Shown: positions 9,491-16,789 of the stretch, piece after piece
Position numbering within the stretch: position 1 is the first letter of the stretch
Layout of the letters: the number at the start of each line of letters is the position of its first letter
DNA from: Granulosicoccus sp036478595
GTDB lineage: Bacteria; Pseudomonadota; Gammaproteobacteria; Granulosicoccales; Granulosicoccaceae
Length of the DNA: 64,000 bases
Direction of reading: 5' to 3'
Assembly (NCBI GenBank): GCA_036478595.1
Contig: JAZGEF010000069.1
Coordinates: 247,635-311,634 of the forward strand
Translations under genes and position numbers: made by a program
The notes under the pieces: generated by a model
Told to the model about the DNA's origin: nothing
Seen by the model: only the letters and a program-made list of their open reading frames with translations
Databases searched by the model: none

Positions 9491-9529
9491 TTTAGGTCGC
9501 GATTTTAGGTCGCGTATTTAGGTTGCATT
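9491..9529. repeat. three tandem copies of a 13-base unit between rpoE and rseA
   Basis: TTTAGGTCGCGAT, TTTAGGTCGCGTA and the weaker TTTAGGTTGCATT start at 9491, 9504 and 9517. They lie in the transcribed spacer between the rpoE stop and the rseA start. They could tune the sigma to anti-sigma translation ratio or may be a chance slippage product. No known element is recognised. Confidence 0.7.
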
Positions 9530-9531
9530 AA

Positions 9532-10251
9532 CTAAGCATTTTGCGATTTTGCGCGATGGTTTTCCGCAATTAACGGGGCGAGATTATTATCTATGGCTTC
9601 ACGCGCTCTGAAGATGCGTGAACGTACGGTTCCGATCGGACATTCCATTGCTGACGCGATGTCGTCGTATGACAATCCTTCAAATTCACGTAGCGTAATC
9701 GCTGTACGCAGATCGTCCGGTAATGATTGGATGGTTTGCTGCACAACCTGAGCGATCTCATCAGTAAGGAGCTCTCGCTCTGGCGTCGCGTTATCGCGCA
9801 GTGCTCCTCCGCTTTCGTATTGCTCGGCATCTGCAGAATCAATGCCGGTATCAGAAATTTTACGGCTCATCGTAACCAAATGATTTTTGGCAGTATTGAT
9901 GGCGATACGGTAAAGCCAGGTATAAAACGCACTATCACCACGGAAATTAGCTAAACCTCGGTAGGCTTTAATAAAAGCTTCTTGGGTAACGTCCTGCGAC
10001 TCGTGGCTATCATGAACATAGCGCGAAACCAGGTGGCCAATCTTGTGTTGGTATTTGAGGACAAGTACGTCGAACGCGGATTTGTCTCCGCGTTGAACAC
10101 GCTGAACCAGCGCCATGTCGATATCTTTCTCGCTCAACCGTTTAGCTCCAGCAGGGCCACCTCTCGTTGAACCTTTGGCCACCTTGGCACGCGATATCGA
10201 GCTTGCGCTGGACGTCGTTTTGGTTAACGCAGTAGTTTGTTGGTAAATCAT
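9532..10251 (-). CDS. rpoE: RNA polymerase sigma factor RpoE/AlgU
   Basis: ECF sigma factor for envelope stress. Region 2 (FDVLVLKYQHKI through SQDVTQEAFIKAYRGL) and region 4 (LREFEGLSYDDIASAMECPIGTVRSR) are complete and close to the AlgU consensus. The upstream frame adds about 45 residues rich in Thr, Ser, Gly and basic residues before the usual N-terminus (ALVQRVQRGD). An internal ATG at 10116 would give the standard-length protein. The predicted sigma-E promoter lies 40 bases upstream of the long start, so the extension would be transcribed. Which start is used is open. First gene of the operon with rseABC and mucD. Confidence 0.94.
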   Translation of the reverse strand: MIYQQTTALTKTTSSASSISRAKVAKGSTRGGPAGAKRLSEKDIDMALVQRVQRGDKSAFDVLVLKYQHKIGHLVSRYVHDSHESQDVTQEAFIKAYRGLANFRGDSAFYTWLYRIAINTAKNHLVTMSRKISDTGIDSADAEQYESGGALRDNATPERELLTDEIAQVVQQTIQSLPDDLRTAITLREFEGLSYDDIASAMECPIGTVRSRIFRAREAIDNNLAPLIAENHRAKSQNA

Positions 10252-10292
10252 AACAGTTGTGTATCCAGTACCGGGTAATTTGCGGACTTACA

Positions 10293-10318
10293 TCAGACAT
10301 TTAACGCAGGTATAGTTC
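10293..10318 (-). promoter_or_regulatory. predicted sigma-E autoregulatory promoter of rpoE
   Basis: On the minus strand, GAACTA and TCTGA are separated by 15 bases, closely matching the sigma-E/AlgU consensus (GAACTT, 16-17 bases, TCTGA). The elements lie about 40-65 bases before the rpoE start, the normal place for the autoregulated promoter of this operon. Confidence 0.65.
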
Positions 10319-10381
10319 ACCTACAGCCTCAATAAATTGTGCACTACGCAACACAATTTGGTATTTGACAAGGGAGTTCAC

Positions 10382-11224
10382 ATGTTACTGCCCCTAAAAG
10401 CCTCCGTTAGTGCGCTTCAGAAGCTTGATGCCGACATCTCAGCGCTACCTGAGCTCAGGTGCCTCATCGTCGACCTGCGACCAGCGGAAGAATATGACAA
10501 TGGGCACATACCGGGCGCCGTATGGTTGGATTCACGTCGCCTAAATCGCAGTGAAAAGCCCATGGGCGGCCTGTTACCCGGTATCGGGGCAGTTAATGCA
10601 ATAGCCGCCGACTTGGGTCTGAAAGCCGATCAACATATCGTTGCGTACGATGCTGGCGGCTCCACCGCTGCTGCTCGATTGGTTTGGGTACTCAATGCCT
10701 ACGGTTGGGATGCCATTAGTTGGCTTGATGGTGGATTTGCGGCGTGGCTGGCCAGTGGTGCAGACCAAGGCCATGATAGCCCAGCACCTATTCACGGCTC
10801 AGATGTATCACTATCGCTCTCGGGAGACAACGTAATTAGCACAGCAGAGCTCATGCAGCGTTTGGAACAACCGAATCTATCGATCATCGATGTGCGCAGC
10901 CATAGCGAGTACGAAGGCAGTGATGTGCGAAGTGAGTTTGGCGGCCATATGCCAAGAGCAGTGCATTACGAATGGACTGATATGCTGGATAAATCACTCA
11001 GCTTGCGACACGACAAGGACATCCAACAAACGCTTGATAACTTGGGTGTTAGTAAAGACGATGACGTGGTTGTTTATTGCCAAACTCATCAACGCTCGGC
11101 TGTCACCTATGTGGCACTTAAAAACTTGGGCTATAAAAACGTCATTGCGCTTGATGGTGCATGGTCCAATTGGGGCAATGATGCCGCGACACCTAAAGTT
11201 CAAGGCAGCAAACCCTCAAGCTAA
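10382..11224 (+). CDS. RhdA-type thiosulfate sulfurtransferase (two-domain rhodanese)
   Basis: Tandem rhodanese domains transfer sulfane sulfur from thiosulfate or a persulfide donor to a thiol acceptor. The C-terminal domain has the active-site loop CQTHQRS with Cys233. This is close to the CQTHHR loop of Azotobacter RhdA and different from the CRxGVT and CGSGVT loops of classic rhodanese and mercaptopyruvate sulfurtransferase. The N-terminal domain is inactive, with AYDAGG replacing the Cys loop. The ATG at 10382 is preceded by AAGGGAG at ideal spacing, so I reject the in-frame TTG 45 bases upstream. Transcribed divergently from rpoE, with its 3' end overlapping rsgA. Confidence 0.88.
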   Translation: MLLPLKASVSALQKLDADISALPELRCLIVDLRPAEEYDNGHIPGAVWLDSRRLNRSEKPMGGLLPGIGAVNAIAADLGLKADQHIVAYDAGGSTAAARLVWVLNAYGWDAISWLDGGFAAWLASGADQGHDSPAPIHGSDVSLSLSGDNVISTAELMQRLEQPNLSIIDVRSHSEYEGSDVRSEFGGHMPRAVHYEWTDMLDKSLSLRHDKDIQQTLDNLGVSKDDDVVVYCQTHQRSAVTYVALKNLGYKNVIALDGAWSNWGNDAATPKVQGSKPSS

Positions 11225-12099
11225 GGTTCATCTGTTAGCTTGATATAGTTTTCGTAGCGCCACTGAGCGATGGTATTGTCATCAACAAATCGCTTAACCG
11301 CACAGCTGGGTTCGTGGCGATGTGAGCAATTAGCAAATTTGCAATCTTGACCTGCGCGTGCAATATCAATATAGCCATTACGCACATCAACGCTGTTTAG
11401 TTCTGCGAATGTAAATTGCCTCACACCAGGCGAATCTATGATTGACCCCCCTCCCATCTCATACCAATAAGTAACAGATGTGGTGTGAGAACCAAAGCCG
11501 GTGGCAGCAGAAATTTCACCCTCGCGAACGTCACGATCAGGCAAAAGAAATTTAATTAGCGACGATTTACCAACACCGGAAGCACCGACAAATGCCACAC
11601 TTTTGTCTTGCAACAAGTCGAGCAAAGCTTGCATGCCTTCTGCACTGTCCCGGCTAACGGCTATAGCGTGATAACCCATTTGCGAATAAGCCTTTAACAT
11701 CAAATCTAATTTACGCCGCTGGGTTTGCTCATACAAATCAATCTTATTCAAAATGATGATAGGCGAGATGCCCGTGTTTTCGGCCGCCACACAAAATTGA
11801 TCAATGAGCAGAGTGTCGATACCAGGAGGATGTGCGGAGACAATGGCCAAATGCGTTAAATTTGCAGCTAATGGGCGCGGCTTGCCACGCGCATCGCCAC
11901 GTTGCAAAACAGTGGCACGTTCATGCAAACGGGTGATGCGTTGATCGTCGTAATCGACAACATCGCCAGCCACTAGCATGGGTAGCTTAGTTAACGGCAT
12001 GGCTCGCACCAATTCGCCGCTATCGAGTTGCACAGCCACTGCCGCACGGAAATTGGCGATAACTCGCCCTTTCTCAGTCAAGTGTTTCAGGAACTCCAA
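11221..12099 (-). CDS. rsgA: ribosome small subunit-dependent GTPase A
   Basis: RsgA is a late 30S assembly factor. It has the circularly permuted GTPase order: NKIDLYE (G4) comes first, then GASGVGKSS (G1) and DSPGVRQF (G3). An N-terminal OB domain precedes it, and the C-terminal zinc knuckle is CKFANCSHRHEPSC. At 292 residues it is normal to slightly short. The stop overlaps the convergent rhodanese gene by 4 bases. orn is divergent on the other side, the common rsgA/orn pairing. Confidence 0.95.
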   Translation of the reverse strand: MEFLKHLTEKGRVIANFRAAVAVQLDSGELVRAMPLTKLPMLVAGDVVDYDDQRITRLHERATVLQRGDARGKPRPLAANLTHLAIVSAHPPGIDTLLIDQFCVAAENTGISPIIILNKIDLYEQTQRRKLDLMLKAYSQMGYHAIAVSRDSAEGMQALLDLLQDKSVAFVGASGVGKSSLIKFLLPDRDVREGEISAATGFGSHTTSVTYWYEMGGGSIIDSPGVRQFTFAELNSVDVRNGYIDIARAGQDCKFANCSHRHEPSCAVKRFVDDNTIAQWRYENYIKLTDEP

Positions 12100-12229
12100 G
12101 TAGTGCGACTGGCTGCCACGTGCTTCGCCGCTGTTCGTATTTTCGTACGTAATTTATCTTCAACAAATATACACATTTGCACAGAGTGTGCTTGAATACT
12201 TACTAGCAGATTACATTGGAACGCGCTCG

Positions 12230-12775
12230 ATGCCGGTAAATGACAACAACTTGATGTGGGTAGATCTCGAAATGACTGGGCTTGACCCAGATACCGACAC
12301 GGTTATAGAAATTGCCACCGTCTGCACTGATGCAGAACTGAACATATTGGCAGAAGGCCCGGTTTGCGCGATCCAGGCTGACTCAACTTATTTAGACAAG
12401 ATGGACGATTGGAATGTCAAACACCACACTGAATCAGGCTTAGTGGCTCGAATCAAACAAAGCCAGACCAGCATGCAAGATGCCGAACAGCAAACGTTGG
12501 CGTTTATGGCGGAATGGGTAAGTCCATCTACCTCCCCAATGTGTGGCAACAGCATTTGTCAAGATAGGCGCTTTATGGTGCGCACCATGCCCTCGCTTGA
12601 AGCCTTTTATCACTACCGCAATATTGATGTCAGCACGATTAAAGAACTGGTGCGTAGGTGGAACCCAGATATTAGTGGAGGCTTTAGAAAGAAAAATACG
12701 CACCTTGCGCTAGACGACATTCGCGAATCGATTGCTGAGCTTCAGCATTATCGTAAGACGGTGTTTTCTATTTAA
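12230..12775 (+). CDS. orn: oligoribonuclease
   Basis: Orn degrades 2-5 nucleotide RNAs, the last step of mRNA decay, and also pGpG from cyclic-di-GMP turnover. DEDD exonuclease motifs are present: DLEMTGLD (Asp12 and Glu14), CGNSICQDRRF in the middle, and THLALDDIRES at the C-terminus with the His and Asp of ExoIII. A GTG at 12188 is in frame, but the ATG at 12230 (MPVNDNNLMWVDLEM) gives 181 residues, matching the family. Divergent from rsgA and convergent with recR. Confidence 0.96.
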   Translation: MPVNDNNLMWVDLEMTGLDPDTDTVIEIATVCTDAELNILAEGPVCAIQADSTYLDKMDDWNVKHHTESGLVARIKQSQTSMQDAEQQTLAFMAEWVSPSTSPMCGNSICQDRRFMVRTMPSLEAFYHYRNIDVSTIKELVRRWNPDISGGFRKKNTHLALDDIRESIAELQHYRKTVFSI

Positions 12776-12780
12776 CTGCC

Positions 12781-12808
12781 GTCATCCCAGCGTCGACGCT
12801 GGGATGAC
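12781..12808. terminator. 28-base perfect palindrome between convergent orn and recR
   Basis: GTCATCCCAGCG, then TCGA, then the exact reverse complement CGCTGGGATGAC. It begins 5 bases after the orn stop and its last base is the first base of the recR stop codon. It can form a 12-13 bp hairpin in both transcripts, so a bidirectional terminator is likely. No strong T-tract follows on either side. The GTCATCCC...GGGATGAC arms also resemble small dispersed palindromic repeats in many proteobacteria, so it may be a genome-wide repeat. Confidence 0.7.
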
Positions 12809-13401
12809 TAAACTTCACTGCGCTTACTAAACGCCACCGATAGCGTACCGCCATCGGCAAACTCGAGTTCGCTACCGATAGGGATGCCTTGGGCTAGTTG
12901 CATCACTTTCACACTCTCGGCTTTGGCAAGTTCAGTAATGAAGCTCGCCGTAGCTTGCCCTTCGAGTGTGGGGTTAGTTGCCAGCGTGAGCTCTTTAATT
13001 CCGCCAGTTGCCAGGCGAGCTTTCAGTAAATCTAAACCAAGATCTTTTGGCCCTATCCCATCAAGTGGCGACAAATGCCCAAGCAACAAAAAGTAACGGC
13101 CACGGAAGGCGGTGGATTTTTCAATGGCTAATACATCGGCAGGGTTTTCGACAACGCATAGCAAAGTACCATCGCGTTCTTCATCGGAACACCATTTACA
13201 TAAATCGTGCTCAGTAAAGATGCGGCATTGCGTGCAATGCTGAACCCGTTGCATTGTTTCAACTAATAATTCACCCAACTTGGTTGCGGCCGCCCTATCG
13301 CGTTGCAACAAGTGCAGCGCCATACGTTGTGCAGATTTGGGCCCAACGCCTGGCAAACCGCGCAAGCCTTGGATGAGATCATCGAGCAATGAGTGTTGCA
13401 T
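12808..13401 (-). CDS. recR: recombination mediator RecR
   Basis: RecR works with RecO and RecF in loading RecA at gaps. A helix-hairpin-helix (LRGLPGVGPKSAQRMALHL) lies at the N-terminus. The zinc finger follows (CTQC...CKWC), then the TOPRIM domain (VVENPADVLAIE). The 197-residue length is typical. It is third in the dnaX-ybaB-recR order, 31 bases after ybaB. Confidence 0.96.
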   Translation of the reverse strand: MQHSLLDDLIQGLRGLPGVGPKSAQRMALHLLQRDRAAATKLGELLVETMQRVQHCTQCRIFTEHDLCKWCSDEERDGTLLCVVENPADVLAIEKSTAFRGRYFLLLGHLSPLDGIGPKDLGLDLLKARLATGGIKELTLATNPTLEGQATASFITELAKAESVKVMQLAQGIPIGSELEFADGGTLSVAFSKRSEV

Positions 13402-13432
13402 GAAATAGTGCTTTAACCAAGTGCCAAACTAA

Positions 13433-13756
13433 TTAGAACGGCAGCTTCATACCAGCAGGCAGTTCGATGCCACTGGTTAAGCCACTCATTTTATCCGCCG
13501 ACGCTGCACCCAATTTTTGCGACGCATCGTTGACTGCTGCTGCAATGAGATCTTCAAGCATATCTTTATCATCGCCAAGCAAACTATCGTCAATGGCTAC
13601 CTTCACTAATTCGTGTTGGCCATTCATGGTGACTTTTACCAAGCCACCACCACTTTGACCATCAATGGTCATCTCGGCGATTTCTTGTTGCGCTTTTTGC
13701 ATGTCTTCCTGCATTTTTTGCGCTTGTTTCATCATGTTGCCCAAACCGCCTTTCAT
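13433..13756 (-). CDS. ybaB: YbaB/EbfC family nucleoid-associated protein
   Basis: A 107-residue DNA-binding dimer of the YbaB/EbfC family. The N-terminal MKGGLGNMMKQAQKMQEDM helix, the GGGLVKVTMNGQHE strand region and the Gly/Leu-rich C-terminus (SGIELPAGMKLPF) are all typical. It sits between dnaX and recR, its conserved location. The role is inferred to be nucleoid organisation or mild gene regulation. Confidence 0.94.
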   Translation of the reverse strand: MKGGLGNMMKQAQKMQEDMQKAQQEIAEMTIDGQSGGGLVKVTMNGQHELVKVAIDDSLLGDDKDMLEDLIAAAVNDASQKLGAASADKMSGLTSGIELPAGMKLPF

Positions 13757-13804
13757 GATTATCTCCAGTAAGTAATGGTAGTGATTGTTGTGTCTGTATC
13801 GACG

Positions 13805-15688
13805 TTAGTCATTTGTTTCAACTGGTTTAACGCTGTTTTCGTCCACCTTACCGTCAACTTCCGCCAACAATTGTTGTACAAGTGGATCATCGTTAATGGC
13901 AGCCTTGGCTGCTGACATAACATCATGTTGTCGCTTCTTTTCAATTTTTGCAGGCGTGACCATGGCTGCACCTGCCGAGCTTTTACTGACCAACAGTTGG
14001 ATTGCTGCGCCTGTGCTATCACTTAACGCACCTTGCAATCGCGCTATAAAACGCGGGCTGTCCAAATGATCAGCATCGGTGTCTAGCTGAAGGCGAATCT
14101 CATTGCCATTGATGCTGGACAAGATCGAGTGTTCAGCCAATTGACGTGGCATACCCGATATGCCCAAGCGACTGGTAACACTATGCCAGGTATCGGTGTT
14201 GATTGAGCTGAGCTCAATAGCTTCAATTGGGGTTGGCATGGCAGCCATTGGCTCGGCTGCCTTCGTTCCCGCAACCGATGCTTCGGTTGCGGGAGCAGCT
14301 TTTACGGATACAGTTTCTTTATCAGTGACTGCTAGGCCGGCTGCCGCAGCTGCAATCATCGCCGGGCCTGAAGATGCGTTCGCCTTAGGACCGGCAGCCG
14401 TTGCTGCGGCAGCCGTTGCTGCGGCAGCTGGATTCGCTACTGGCGGTGCCTTCACAGCCTTTGCTTGCGGTGCAGCCGCAACAGTTTTGACAACTTCAGC
14501 CTTACGTTTACCAGCAACAATAGGCTCGCCTGTGTTAGTAGTTTGATTAGTGGGTTGTGCAGCAGCTGATGTAGGGTTAATAGCTAAGGCACCAGCCGAT
14601 TGCGGAGCAAACGCGAGCATACGCAGCAAGGCCATATCAAACGCTTCACGTTGGTCGGCAGCAAATGCAATATCGCGACGAGCATGTGATGCAATCTGAT
14701 ACATCAATTGGAGCTCTTCGCCATCAACCTTACCGGCAAGATCAACCAGGCGTTGATCGGTTGGCGATTTTGCTTCACTCGCTTTATCGGGAAGCTCGTG
14801 AAACATGGCAACACGATGAACAATCGATGCAAACTCTGCAAGTAGTTCACTAAAGTCAGGCGCATATTGCGCCAACACATCAACCTGATCAAAAAGTGGT
14901 TTTGCCTCGCCTGCATTAAGCAGTTCGAGTAGATCGATTAAACGCTCGGCGGAAACACGGCCTAGCATTGATTCGACTTCTTCTTGTTTGACCTCGCCTT
15001 GACCAAATGCTGCCGCTTGTTCAACCAAGCTTAAGGCATCGCGAACACTGCCTTCAGAGGCGCGCGCAATAACATCAAGTGCGGGTACTTGAAATGGGAT
15101 TTTTTCTTCCGTTAGTACTTTCTGCAAATACTCTGACAACCCCGATTGCGGCATACGCTTAAGGTTAAATTGCAAACACCGCGACAATACAGTTAACGGC
15201 AGCTTTTGTGGATCAGTGGTGGCAAGCAGAAACTTGACGTGTTCAGGTGGCTCTTCGAGCGTCTTTAACAAGGCATTAAAACTGTGCGTAGAGAACATGT
15301 GCACTTCATCGATCAGATACACTTTGTATCGACCGCTTGCTGGTGCGTAGGGAACGTTTTCAAGTAATTCGCGAGTTTCTTCTACCTTGGTTCTGGACGC
15401 AGCATCGACTTCGATTAAATCGAAAAAACGACCGGCATCAATATCTTTACATGAAGCACATTCGCCGCAAGGGCTCGCGCTGATGCCGTTGGTTTCGCAA
15501 TTGAGGCACTTGGCAAAGATTCTGGCGATGGTAGTTTTGCCGACACCGCGCATGCCGGTAAAAAGATAGGCATGATGCAGCCGCTGATTATCGAGCGCAT
15601 TGACCAATGCCCGAAGCACATGCTCTTGGCCGATCATGTCATCAAACTGCTGTGGTCGCCACTTTCGGGCAAGTACTTTGTAACTCAT
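13805..15688 (-). CDS. dnaX: DNA polymerase III subunit tau
   Basis: Clamp-loader ATPase and organiser of the replisome. Walker A is GMRGVGKTT, the zinc-binding cysteines are CLNC...CGECASC and the Walker B-like box is IDEVHMFS. Domain III extends to about residue 370. A low-complexity Ala/Thr linker (about 390-480) includes an in-frame 15-base tandem repeat, and a C-terminal tau domain that binds the polymerase ends the protein. At 627 residues it is full-length tau. I saw no A-AAA-AAG slippery site at the expected place, so gamma production by frameshift is not supported. The SRP RNA gene lies upstream and ybaB-recR downstream. Confidence 0.96.
   Translation of the reverse strand: MSYKVLARKWRPQQFDDMIGQEHVLRALVNALDNQRLHHAYLFTGMRGVGKTTIARIFAKCLNCETNGISASPCGECASCKDIDAGRFFDLIEVDAASRTKVEETRELLENVPYAPASGRYKVYLIDEVHMFSTHSFNALLKTLEEPPEHVKFLLATTDPQKLPLTVLSRCLQFNLKRMPQSGLSEYLQKVLTEEKIPFQVPALDVIARASEGSVRDALSLVEQAAAFGQGEVKQEEVESMLGRVSAERLIDLLELLNAGEAKPLFDQVDVLAQYAPDFSELLAEFASIVHRVAMFHELPDKASEAKSPTDQRLVDLAGKVDGEELQLMYQIASHARRDIAFAADQREAFDMALLRMLAFAPQSAGALAINPTSAAAQPTNQTTNTGEPIVAGKRKAEVVKTVAAAPQAKAVKAPPVANPAAAATAAAATAAGPKANASSGPAMIAAAAAGLAVTDKETVSVKAAPATEASVAGTKAAEPMAAMPTPIEAIELSSINTDTWHSVTSRLGISGMPRQLAEHSILSSINGNEIRLQLDTDADHLDSPRFIARLQGALSDSTGAAIQLLVSKSSAGAAMVTPAKIEKKRQHDVMSAAKAAINDDPLVQQLLAEVDGKVDENSVKPVETND
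14393..14428. repeat. 15-base in-frame tandem repeat in the dnaX linker
   Basis: The unit GGCAGCCGTTGCTGC occurs twice in direct succession (14393 and 14408) followed by six more bases of a third copy. On the coding strand it encodes a repeated AAAT-type segment in the flexible linker of tau, so copy-number change would not shift the frame. Confidence 0.8.
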
Positions 15689-15790
15689 GGGTCGCTCATT
15701 TATAGCTATAGCGCTTATGAATGTCGCTTAAAAAACATCTTCAAGGTTACGCAGGTTTAGCGCTCATGCAAAGCTATTGACTGTTATGAG

Positions 15791-15905
15791 GGTGGTATCC
15801 CGCACCAGCCGCATCCCGGCGCCCGAATCCACTGCTGCAGTTGCTCCCTTCCGGGCCTGGCTGGGTTCACAGCTTGTCGTCGCGAGAGTGCCGATACGGA
15901 ACACC
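15791..15905 (-). ncRNA. ffs: 4.5S / bacterial SRP RNA
   Basis: The minus strand contains the SRP RNA apical domain: CCAGGCCCGGAAGGGAGCA, with the GGAA tetraloop and the asymmetric internal loop bases that bind Ffh. The flanks pair over a long hairpin, with GGTG...GTATC near 15905 matching GATACCACC near 15791. The estimated 115 bases agree with the ~114-base gammaproteobacterial form. A location just upstream of dnaX on the same strand is common. Ends are estimated from pairing. Confidence 0.88.
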
Positions 15906-15987
15906 ATAACCCGGTCATTGTCTCCGGTTGAAGCATTCACCGCAACCATAAACTGGTGATTTATCAAAAAACCACAAGGCCTCGTCA

Positions 15988-16007
15988 GCGTCGATGATAA
16001 TCGACGC
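15988..16007. other. 8-bp stem hairpin upstream of phoB
   Basis: GCGTCGAT and ATCGACGC pair perfectly around a GATA loop, 30 bases before the phoB start and in the spacer to the divergent SRP RNA gene. It has no T-tract and is not a PHO box. It could be a regulatory palindrome or an mRNA leader structure. Confidence 0.5.
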
Positions 16008-16036
16008 AACAATCTTCGAACAGTTAAGGCTTATCG

Positions 16037-16743
16037 GTGCACGCAACCATATTAATCGTCAAGAACGAACCCGGCATCCGCGATATGATTCGATTTGCCC
16101 TGGAACAAAAGCAATTTCAGGCACTCACCGCCGAATCGGTCAATGCCGCCACCGACATTTTTCAAGCTACGAACATCGACGCCATATTGGTTGATTGGAT
16201 GCTGCCGGGTGCCAACGGCATCCATTTAATTAAGCAACTGCGCAAAAATGCATCAACTTCGCAGCTGCCCATCATCATGATCACGGCCAAAACGGACGAC
16301 ACCGATATTAGCCAAGGTTTGGATGAAGGGGCTGATGATTACATTACCAAGCCATTTATTCGCCCAGGGAATTAGTATCCCGACTTAACGCATTGCTGCG
16401 GCGCAGCAATCAATTTAAAACCAGCGTCAACAAACAGCTGGGTGATTTACTTGTGGATAACGTCAAACACCGAGTGTCTGTGGCGGAAATTGTGGTGGAA
16501 CTTGGCCATATCGAATTTAAGCTGTTGGATTACCTGATCCAGCGGCCAGAGCAAGTGTTCTCCCGCTCACAGCTATTGGACGGCATTTGGGGGCATGACA
16601 GCGACATAGAAGAACGCACGGTAGATGTACACATCTTGCGCCTAAGAAAGGCCCTGAAACCTGTACAACATGACTCCATAACCGACACCGTTCGAGGCGT
16701 AGGCTACCGACTTGTTGACAAACGACCAGGCGCTGCGAACTAG
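16037..16743 (+). pseudogene. phoB: phoB phosphate response regulator, frameshifted
   Basis: PhoB is the response regulator that activates the phosphate regulon. The receiver half is read in one frame (16037-16375, GTG start) and ends prematurely after ADDYITKPF. From about 16360 the next frame continues exactly where the family should (SPRELVSRLNALLRRS) through a complete winged-helix DNA-binding domain ending at 16743. One base is missing, or two are extra, near 16357-16360. The phospho-Asp (LVDWMLPG), Thr (IIMITAK) and Lys (ITKPF) are kept, but the acidic pocket reads VKNEP where VEDEP is expected. Either this is a decaying gene or the base calls here are wrong. No slippery site is evident. 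Confidence 0.75.
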
Positions 16744-16789
16744 AGCCAAACCCGGTATTATCAGCGCTCCTACAGCGCGCGGCATTGAC

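Noticed and set aside
10337..10381. Upstream TTG start for the rhodanese gene
   Set aside because: The ATG at 10382 has an AAGGGAG site at correct spacing and begins where the family does.
14160..14546. 128-residue Ala-rich open frame on the plus strand
   Set aside because: It is antisense to the Ala/Thr-rich linker of dnaX, whose composition keeps the opposite strand open. No RBS or family resemblance.
13805..15688. dnaX frameshift site for a gamma subunit
   Set aside because: No run equivalent to A-AAA-AAG was found near the end of domain III on the coding strand.
15764..16012. 82-residue open frame on the minus strand
   Set aside because: It overlaps the SRP RNA gene, whose conserved structure explains the sequence.
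16037..16743. Programmed ribosomal frameshift in phoB
   Set aside because: The junction AAGCCATTTATTCGCCC has no classic slippery heptamer and no nearby stimulatory stem. PhoB is not known to need frameshifting. Decay or sequence error is simpler.
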